DNA of 64,000 bases, taken from Bacillota bacterium (lineage in GTDB: Bacteria; Bacillota; Clostridia; Christensenellales; SZUA-584). The stretch covers positions 248,001 to 312,000 of the forward strand of contig JAEWRI010000038.1 in NCBI GenBank assembly GCA_023460085.1, read 5' to 3'. Every line of letters starts with the position of its first letter. Positions within the stretch are counted from its first letter, which is position 1. The notes under the pieces are model-generated. The model saw only the letters and a program-made list of their open reading frames with translations, searched no databases and was not told the origin of the DNA. The translations under genes were made by a program, and so were the position numbers. This document shows, piece by piece, positions 58,490-64,000 of the stretch.

Positions 58490-59344
58490 TTACAGCGCTT
58501 TTTGTCTGGACATGTTGGCTATCGCAAGCCCATAGAAAATCACCGCGGTGACGACCAAAAACAATATGCTGGTCACCGGGGTTACACTGTAATCACCGAT
58601 TTTAAAGGTTACCCCCATCATTTCGTTAAACTGGGCGATTGTGCCCTCGGGAGCACCCGTGAATGCCGCTGCGGAGGGCGTCTGCATCATCACCTGCCGC
58701 ATTAGTGCCGCCGCGTGTGACACCGGAAATACTTTGACAACCGTCTGCACGGCCTCGGGCAGCTGCCCAATCGGCAGGTATATGCCCGCAATGAAGCCGA
58801 TCAGTGTACCTACGATAGTGCTTACCGCGGCAAACGCGTTCTGACTTTTAAAGAACGATACGATCCACCCCATCATCGCGGTGCCGGCAAACGTGGAGAG
58901 CAGTATCAGCCCCAGCACCTTGAGCAGCGTGGTAAAGCCCATCAGCTCACCGCCGCCGATAACGATATACGCTTCGGAAAGCACCAGTGCCACGAGGCTC
59001 ATGATGAGTCCGATGATGCACACACTGAAAAGGTATCCCATCGTGATATCGCGCCGCTTGATCGGCGCCGCATAAAAATCCTTGGCGATCTTCTTTGCCC
59101 GGTCATCCACCATGATGCCGAAAGCGCCCAGCGTGGTGGTGACCGAGGTCACTGCGAGCAGCCCCCCGATGAGCCAGCTGTCGATTAAAAATCTGCCGCC
59201 CTCCTGCGGCAGCTCGCTAGACCACACGTCGCCCAAGAAAAGCGCGTACAGGCCTATGATGATGAACACGGCCAGCAGCGAATACAGCACCGCTGCCCTG
59301 TCGCGAAAAAACACCCGCAGGTTTCGTTTGATCATGAACGTCAT
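58490..59344 (-). CDS. ABC-2 type transporter permease
   Basis: 284 residues with six membrane helices. It begins MTFMIKRNLRVFFRDRAAVLY, a usual opening for ABC-2 permeases, and has a central AAPIKRRDITMGYLF coupling motif. It partners with the ATPase gene upstream (4-base overlap). Such exporters move antibiotics, lipids or polysaccharides; with the LytTR/DUF3021 genes nearby, a bacteriocin- or drug-efflux role is plausible but not shown. Confidence 0.88.
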   Translation of the reverse strand: MTFMIKRNLRVFFRDRAAVLYSLLAVFIIIGLYALFLGDVWSSELPQEGGRFLIDSWLIGGLLAVTSVTTTLGAFGIMVDDRAKKIAKDFYAAPIKRRDITMGYLFSVCIIGLIMSLVALVLSEAYIVIGGGELMGFTTLLKVLGLILLSTFAGTAMMGWIVSFFKSQNAFAAVSTIVGTLIGFIAGIYLPIGQLPEAVQTVVKVFPVSHAAALMRQVMMQTPSAAAFTGAPEGTIAQFNEMMGVTFKIGDYSVTPVTSILFLVVTAVIFYGLAIANMSRQKAL

Positions 59345-60255
59345 TCCCGTATCTCCTTTCCGGTAATCTGCAAAAACGCGTCGTCCATCGTACCCTGTAT
59401 CACCTCAAAGCCGCTGATGTACTCGCGGCACTCGCTGAGTATGGGCAGCGCGGACATTGTGGAGGGCAGGCGCACGGACACATGCCCGCCGTCCGTATAA
59501 AACTCGTGCCCCGCCTTGCCGAGCGCCGCGCGCAGCGCTTCCTCGTCGCGTGTGAAAAACCGCAGCAGATCCTGCGCGTACTGTGTTTTCAGTTCTGCAG
59601 GCGTCCCTTTCGCGGCAATCTGCCCTTCATCGATAACCACCACGTAGTCGGACCCCGCCGCTTCCTCCATGTAATGCGTGGTTAAAAATACGGTCATACC
59701 CTTTTCCTGCTTGAGTGTCTGTATCAGGTTCCACACATTCTTCCGCGTCTGCGGGTCGAGCCCCGTCGTGGGTTCATCGAGAAAGAGTATCTTAGGTGTA
59801 CTCACGAGTGCCCGCGCGATATCCGCGCGCCGTTTCTGCCCGCCCGAAAGCTTGCCGTACGGGCGGTCGATGAACCCCATGATATCCGTCACTGCCGCCG
59901 CATTTCGCACCGCGTGCGAGGCTTCACGGCCGGTTTTGTAATAGAACCCTGCGCGGTACAAGAGGTTCTCGCGCACCGTCAGCAGCGCGTCGAGCACGCT
60001 GTGCTGAAACACCACGCCGATGCTATTACGGATATCGCCGTTGCCGCTGCCTAGCGCGCTCCCACAGATCGTGACCTCGCCTTCGTCCGCGGGCAGCAGC
60101 GTGCAGAGTATGTCGATCGTTGTGGATTTCCCCGCGCCGTTCGGCCCCAAAAAAGCGAACAGCTTTCCCGTTTCCACGTAGAAGCTGATACCCCTGACAG
60201 CCTTAACCTCTCCATAGCTTTTCTTCAGGTTCTTGACCTCAATGATTTTTTCCAT
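59341..60255 (-). CDS. ABC-2 transporter ATP-binding protein
   Basis: 304 residues from the ATG at 60255. Walker A GPNGAGKST (about 36-44), signature LSGGQKRR, Walker B ILFLDEPTTGLD and H-loop TTHYMEEA. A C-terminal extension (about 225-304) resembles DrrA-type ATPases. It forms the exporter with the overlapping permease gene. It lies 125 bases downstream of the DUF3021 gene in the same direction. Confidence 0.92.
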   Translation of the reverse strand: MEKIIEVKNLKKSYGEVKAVRGISFYVETGKLFAFLGPNGAGKSTTIDILCTLLPADEGEVTICGSALGSGNGDIRNSIGVVFQHSVLDALLTVRENLLYRAGFYYKTGREASHAVRNAAAVTDIMGFIDRPYGKLSGGQKRRADIARALVSTPKILFLDEPTTGLDPQTRKNVWNLIQTLKQEKGMTVFLTTHYMEEAAGSDYVVVIDEGQIAAKGTPAELKTQYAQDLLRFFTRDEEALRAALGKAGHEFYTDGGHVSVRLPSTMSALPILSECREYISGFEVIQGTMDDAFLQITGKEIRE

Positions 60256-60380
60256 TCTAAAATCCCCTTTCGCGCCAACCATAGCATAAACGGGAAACAA
60301 AGCGCAATGGCGCAGAAGCATGATGCAAATACAAAGGTGCAAAGCGGTGAAAAATACCCGTAAGTTGTAAAGCCTGCCGT

Positions 60381-60815
60381 TTATTCTTCTTTTTCCGTCT
60401 TGTATTTCTGAAGCTTCGCGGTAAGCATTACTGCCAGTTTCTTTTCTCTTCGATACATAAACATCGTGATACCCGTATACGAGAGCAGCACCAACACAAT
60501 AAAGGCAAGTGGCTGCAGTACAGTGGTAAATTCAATCCAGCCCCAGGTATACGCAAGAAAAATAAGCAGCCCCACCACCAAAGCAACATGAATCGTCTGC
60601 CGGATGCGCATCTGCTTTTTAGGAATTTCTCTTTTGGAATAGAACAGCAGCTGCGGCATCGTGGTCAAAAAGGCAAGCGCAATGAGTTGCCACAGAAAAT
60701 CCAAGCCCAACGTGACGTCCCGATTGAACATCGTACAAAATATAGCGGCACATATGGTTGTGCCCGACAATATGATGAAGAATTCCACCAACATCAGTTT
60801 CAGAGTCTCTTTCAT
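60381..60815 (-). CDS. DUF3021 membrane protein
   Basis: 144 residues with four membrane helices (about 8-30, 38-58, 72-92 and 98-118) and a basic C-terminal tail. This matches DUF3021, which regularly sits beside LytTR regulators and ABC-2 transporters and probably acts as a membrane partner or inhibitor of the regulator. It starts 11 bases after the LytTR gene. Confidence 0.85.
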   Translation of the reverse strand: MKETLKLMLVEFFIILSGTTICAAIFCTMFNRDVTLGLDFLWQLIALAFLTTMPQLLFYSKREIPKKQMRIRQTIHVALVVGLLIFLAYTWGWIEFTTVLQPLAFIVLVLLSYTGITMFMYRREKKLAVMLTAKLQKYKTEKEE

Positions 60816-60826
60816 ATCCGCCCTCC

Positions 60827-61264
60827 TTACAGCATGAGCTTTCTTTTCAGGTCGGGAACGTACTGCCTTGAAATGATGATCTTTTCCTCATTGTCCAGCG
60901 CGGCTTCCAGCCGTCCGCTGAAACCGGGACTTAAAAAGGAGATCTTCCGAAGATTCAGTATTGCTGATTTGGAAACGCGAAGAAAGTCACTGTATTTAAA
61001 CAGTTCCTCAATCTCATAAAGCTTGGACTTGGACTCAAATACCTTTTCGCGGCAGTAAATGAACACTTTATTATCCACGGCTTCAAAGTAGTAGATCTGC
61101 GAAGGATCGATACGATGAATATCGTTGCCATCCATGCCTATTATGGTATGTCGCTGCGTTTTAAAACCGTCGATCAGCGCGAGAAGCTCTTTGGTCATCT
61201 CCCGGCATCGGATGATGATCTGCTCCTCTTCATCCGGCGCAGGCTCTTCTATCAGTATTTTCAT
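60827..61264 (-). CDS. LytTR-family DNA-binding regulator
   Basis: 145 residues from the ATG at 61264. A short N-terminal segment (1-45) precedes the LytTR domain (about 48-145; IDPSQIYYFEAVDNKVFIYC, FLRVSKSAILNLRKI). There is no receiver domain, as in LytTR/DUF3021 pairs controlling ABC-2 exporters. A minus-strand TATAAT at 61298-61293 lies 29 bases upstream. It probably binds direct repeats near its own promoter. Confidence 0.88.
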   Translation of the reverse strand: MKILIEEPAPDEEEQIIIRCREMTKELLALIDGFKTQRHTIIGMDGNDIHRIDPSQIYYFEAVDNKVFIYCREKVFESKSKLYEIEELFKYSDFLRVSKSAILNLRKISFLSPGFSGRLEAALDNEEKIIISRQYVPDLKRKLML

Positions 61265-61374
61265 GAGACGGCTCCCGAAAAACATTTTGTTCATTATACC
61301 ATAATTCCGGGTGTCCGAAGAGTCTCATGGGAATCGAAAAATTACAGCGCCCATACATACGGAAAAAGGCGGGC

Positions 61375-61391
61375 GCATATTTTTTATATGC
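61375..61391. other. Perfect hairpin upstream of the LysM gene
   Basis: GCATAT-TTTTT-ATATGC between the divergent LytTR and LysM genes; possibly an operator or untranslated-leader structure. Confidence 0.35.
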
Positions 61392-61417
61392 ATTCTCATT
61401 AATTCAGGAGGACTCAC

Positions 61418-61765
61418 ATGCTTAAAGAAAGGCCTGCCAGCCTTTGGAACGTCTTTAGCCGGAAGGAATTTATTGTGGACAAAGGAGATACGCTGGCGGA
61501 TGTGCTGCGCGTCAGCGGTGCCAGCATCCGCGCGCTTAAGGCGCTAAACCCGCACAGAGACCTTCTTCACCTGCGTCCCGGGCAGCGCCTGCGCATGCCT
61601 GCCGAAACCATCAGCCGCCGCACCTACCGCGTTCGCCGCGGCGAGGATATATACACGCTTGCGCTCAAATTCGACAGCAGTGTGGTCTCCATACTTCGCG
61701 TGAACGCGCACCTGATGCCCGGCGAAATCCGAACCGGCATGCACATCACCCTGCCAAAAGACTAA
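61418..61765 (+). CDS. Two-LysM-domain protein
   Basis: 115 residues with AGGAGGA before the ATG. Two LysM modules, about 18-62 (IVDKGDTLADVLRVSGAS) and 69-113 (YRVRRGEDIYTLALKFDSS), bind peptidoglycan or chitin-like sugars. No signal peptide or catalytic domain is present, so it could be cytoplasmic, spore-associated or exported by another route. Confidence 0.85.
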   Translation: MLKERPASLWNVFSRKEFIVDKGDTLADVLRVSGASIRALKALNPHRDLLHLRPGQRLRMPAETISRRTYRVRRGEDIYTLALKFDSSVVSILRVNAHLMPGEIRTGMHITLPKD

Positions 61766-61787
61766 CCCTTCCGGCATCCCCATCTGC

Positions 61788-61822
61788 GAAAAGGAGAAGG
61801 GCAACCCCTCTCCCCTTCTTTT
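61788..61822. terminator. Probable terminator after the LysM gene
   Basis: An imperfect purine/pyrimidine stem (AAGGAGAAGGG with CCCTCTCCCCTT) followed by CTTTTATAT on the plus strand, between convergent genes. Confidence 0.55.
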
Positions 61823-61851
61823 ATATCAACAGGATTTTCTCCTGGCAGGTG

Positions 61852-62919
61852 CTATTTTTTCAGCGCATTCTCGAGCAGTTCTACGTTCTTTTTCAGCCGG
61901 GTATCGTTCGGACGCAGATCCAGTGCCTTCATGGCGTATTCCAGTGATATTTCCTTCAGTCCCGTGTAGTATGCCCCCAACGCGCCCAGATCCCAAAGCG
62001 TATAGTCCCAGCACATCGGATCGTTGATATAGGCAGACCGCTCCGTAATTTTAAATGCCTCACATACCATATGCCATATGCCTTCCCAGTTGCGTTCCTC
62101 AAAAAACAGCTTTGCAAGCTCGGTATACGGCTCTCGCAGGCCGGGCGTTTCGGCGATGGCGCGGTACAGCCAGCCCTTGGCCTCCTGCTTTTTGTCCAGT
62201 GCCTTATATCCGCGCGCAATAAAGCGCATTGCCGCGCCGCGCTCCTCCTTCCACCATGCTAAATCCAGATACTTCTGCAGCATGGCGATGCTCTTCTCCC
62301 ACTGAGATGCAAACATATACTCCCGCCCCAGATAGAAGTAGTTGCGTGCCTCCTCCGGCTTTTCGTCTACGGCCAGCTCCAGCAGCGGCAGGTAGTTGCG
62401 GCTCTTCGTCCTGTCGGGGTAATGCATCAGCTTCACCTCGGCACACCATATATGCTGCTCCGGTTTTGTGCCGGTGTAGCGCAGGCATTCGTGAACGGGG
62501 TTCACCCATACGGTGTGATGCCGCTCGTGGGCGTGGTCGTACATAAACGTGACACCCGGCGAGCCGTCCGGGTTGAAGCTCCAGGTGTAGTGGTAATGCA
62601 GCCGCGTGGTTCCGGGCTTCCATGCCGCCTCCAGCTTGGCGCGCCATCCCGCCTCCAGCACCTCGTCAAGGTCGGTGGAAAAGCAGATATCCGCATCCTG
62701 CGGCACATGGGAAAGCGCTATGTTGCGTGCCACGTCGAACCGCCACGGTGATACGGCCTCCACAAATACCGTTGCGCCGCGCGCGCGCAGCTTTTCCACC
62801 GTGTCGTCTGTGGAGCCGGTATCCGTAACGACCACATAGTCCGCCTCGCTCATCGAATTCATCCAGCGGTCCACAAACTGCGACTCGTTTTTGCATATGG
62901 CATAGATGCACACCTTCAT
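61852..62919 (-). CDS. Family 2-type glycosyltransferase with helical repeats
   Basis: 355 residues from the ATG at 62919, coupled by ATGA to the upstream paralogue. The N-terminal domain (1-180) has CIYAICKNESQFVDRWMNSM, the nucleotide-sugar site VVTDTGSTDDT and the metal-binding STDLDEVL. The C-terminal half (about 190-350) is made of TPR-like helical pairs. It probably adds a sugar to a cell-surface polymer or protein. Only about half of its positions match the neighbouring paralogue by eye, so the duplication is old. Confidence 0.87.
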   Translation of the reverse strand: MKVCIYAICKNESQFVDRWMNSMSEADYVVVTDTGSTDDTVEKLRARGATVFVEAVSPWRFDVARNIALSHVPQDADICFSTDLDEVLEAGWRAKLEAAWKPGTTRLHYHYTWSFNPDGSPGVTFMYDHAHERHHTVWVNPVHECLRYTGTKPEQHIWCAEVKLMHYPDRTKSRNYLPLLELAVDEKPEEARNYFYLGREYMFASQWEKSIAMLQKYLDLAWWKEERGAAMRFIARGYKALDKKQEAKGWLYRAIAETPGLREPYTELAKLFFEERNWEGIWHMVCEAFKITERSAYINDPMCWDYTLWDLGALGAYYTGLKEISLEYAMKALDLRPNDTRLKKNVELLENALKK

Positions 62920-64000
62920 GGCGTCGCCTCCCCGCATTTCTCCCCAATCAGGTCAAGATTCTTTTTCAGCCGCGTGTCGCCGGGGCAAAGCACGCACGCC
63001 TGACGCGCCAGCTCGCGTGAGCGCGCATACAGCCCGATGCGATAGCCCGCGATTGCGCCGAGGTCGTACGGTGAAAAGCCCCAGCACACCTCCTCGGTCA
63101 GATACGCGGTGGGCTTCTCGGTGATACGCAGTGCCAGCTCCGCCATCGCATAGGTCAGCTGCCAGTCGGACAGCGCGTACGCCAGCTTCGCCATATCCAC
63201 ATAGGGCTCCCTTGTGCCGGGGCTTTCCGCAATGGCGCGATACAGCCATCGCTTGGCTTCGGCGGTATTGCCCTTGGCCTGCCAGCACCGCGCGATAAAG
63301 CGCATGGATGCACAGCGTTCCATGTCCCAGCCGCTCTCCAGCTTCAGGTGCGCCTTAAGCGTCTCAATCGCCTTGTCGTGCTGGCTGTAGAACATGTACT
63401 CGCGCCCCAGCCAGAAGGTCGTAGCGGCGTCCTGCGGGTTCTCCTTGTGCGAAAGCTCCAGCAGTGGCAGGTACTGCCCGCGTGATTTGGCAGGGTCAGG
63501 GAAGTGGTTCAACTGAATGTCCGGTGCGCTGGCGTACTTTTCAGGTACTTCGCCAGTATATTGGAGTACCTCGTGCACCGGATGCACCCATCGGTACCCC
63601 TTACGGGCATGTATCTTCTCGTACCAGAAGGTATGCCCGCGCGTACCGTCCGGGTTGAAGCGCCATGTGTACATATAGCGCACGTGCGTCACCCCCGGCG
63701 TCCAGACGCGCTCCAGCTTTTCTCGCCAGCCCGGCTCCAGTATTTCATCCAGATCCGTGCAGACACAGATGTCGGCATCTGCCGGCACCAAATCCAGCGA
63801 CACATTGCGCGGCGTATCAAACCGCCACGGGTCGATGACAATGCTGTAAACAGCAGCGCCAAGGCTGCGCAGCTTTTCCGCCGTGCCGTCGGTAGAGCCG
63901 GTGTCGCACACCACCACGCCGTCCGCTTCGCCCATGGAAGCCATCCACTTCTCCGCAAACGCCTCCTCGTTTTTGCATATCGCGTACACATAAATCTTCA
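62916..64000 (-). CDS. Glycosyltransferase paralogue, cut at window edge
   Basis: At least 361 residues. The frame runs to the right edge, where the sequence ends with TG followed by AAG ATT TAT: the start ATG lies one base beyond 64000, so the protein is essentially complete (M)KIYVYAICKNEE. Same plan as its neighbour: sugar-nucleotide site VVCDTGSTDGT, metal site CTDLDEIL, then TPR-like repeats. Two such genes in tandem with overlapping ends suggest sequential sugar additions. Confidence 0.88.
   Translation of the reverse strand, partial: KIYVYAICKNEEAFAEKWMASMGEADGVVVCDTGSTDGTAEKLRSLGAAVYSIVIDPWRFDTPRNVSLDLVPADADICVCTDLDEILEPGWREKLERVWTPGVTHVRYMYTWRFNPDGTRGHTFWYEKIHARKGYRWVHPVHEVLQYTGEVPEKYASAPDIQLNHFPDPAKSRGQYLPLLELSHKENPQDAATTFWLGREYMFYSQHDKAIETLKAHLKLESGWDMERCASMRFIARCWQAKGNTAEAKRWLYRAIAESPGTREPYVDMAKLAYALSDWQLTYAMAELALRITEKPTAYLTEEVCWGFSPYDLGAIAGYRIGLYARSRELARQACVLCPGDTRLKKNLDLIGEKCGEATP

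Overview
The window reads as chromosomal DNA of an anaerobic, low-oxygen-lifestyle member of the Bacillota, most likely a fairly GC-rich Clostridia lineage. Support comes from near-universal AGGAGG-type ribosome binding sites, a secG-rnr-smpB-ssrA block, class II aldolase, several electron-transfer-flavoprotein (ETF) genes, a 2-hydroxyacyl-CoA-dehydratase-activase-like trio, DUF815/DUF1848/DUF3021 genes and Gram-positive lipoproteins with long Ser/Thr/Pro tails. The exact taxon is inference; no rRNA or tRNA gene lies in the window.

Layout. 1-1.6 kb: an AT-rich accessory scrap (an edge-truncated gene and a two-helix membrane protein) bracketed by inverted copies of a 24-bp repeat. 1.8-6.9 kb: housekeeping (fba, secG, rnr, smpB, ssrA), ending in three tandem copies of the tmRNA acceptor end that look like integration scars. 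7.1-9.5 kb: a membrane PAS-GGDEF protein and an IclR regulator. 9.6-14.0 kb: a FecCD/ABC/lipoprotein metal-chelate-type transporter operon that also carries a methyltransferase and a THEP1-like NTPase. 14.1-16.0 kb: a cell-wall NlpC/P60-like protein and a DUF4186 protein.

15.4-26.6 kb is the most distinctive part: a tightly overlapping minus-strand operon encoding a YhfZ-like regulator, a GlpA-like/GlpB-like/DUF1667 oxidoreductase module, an AGPS-like FAD oxidase, a fused EtfB-EtfA protein carrying an in-frame palindromic repeat, a GlcD-like FAD oxidase and a separate EtfB/EtfA pair. An FGGY kinase (26.8 kb) is divergently transcribed from it across matching GTAC-N8-GTAC palindromes. Together these suggest catabolism of a polyol or hydroxy acid with electrons passed through two different ETFs.

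28.7-31.7 kb holds the dehydratase-activase-like trio. 31.8-34.7 kb has Nudix, GNAT, DUF815 ATPase and small proteins. 35.3-40.9 kb carries two zinc-ribbon/transmembrane/extracellular fusion proteins around a pstS gene with a textbook-like PHO-box array. 41.1-45.5 kb is a type IV pilus operon (pilB, pilT, pilC, pilin), with a second pilin at 53.3 kb. 45.6-53.1 kb has an ABC exporter, a VOC protein, a membrane acyltransferase, a CASTOR/POLLUX-like channel, a DUF1848 protein and a gamma-carbonic-anhydrase-like protein. 53.7-58.4 kb has a membrane-anchored GNAT protein, an ADP-forming acyl-CoA synthetase and a UroD-family protein. 58.5-64 kb has an ABC-2 transporter with LytTR/DUF3021 control, a LysM protein and two tandem paralogous glycosyltransferases, the last cut by the window edge one base into its start codon.
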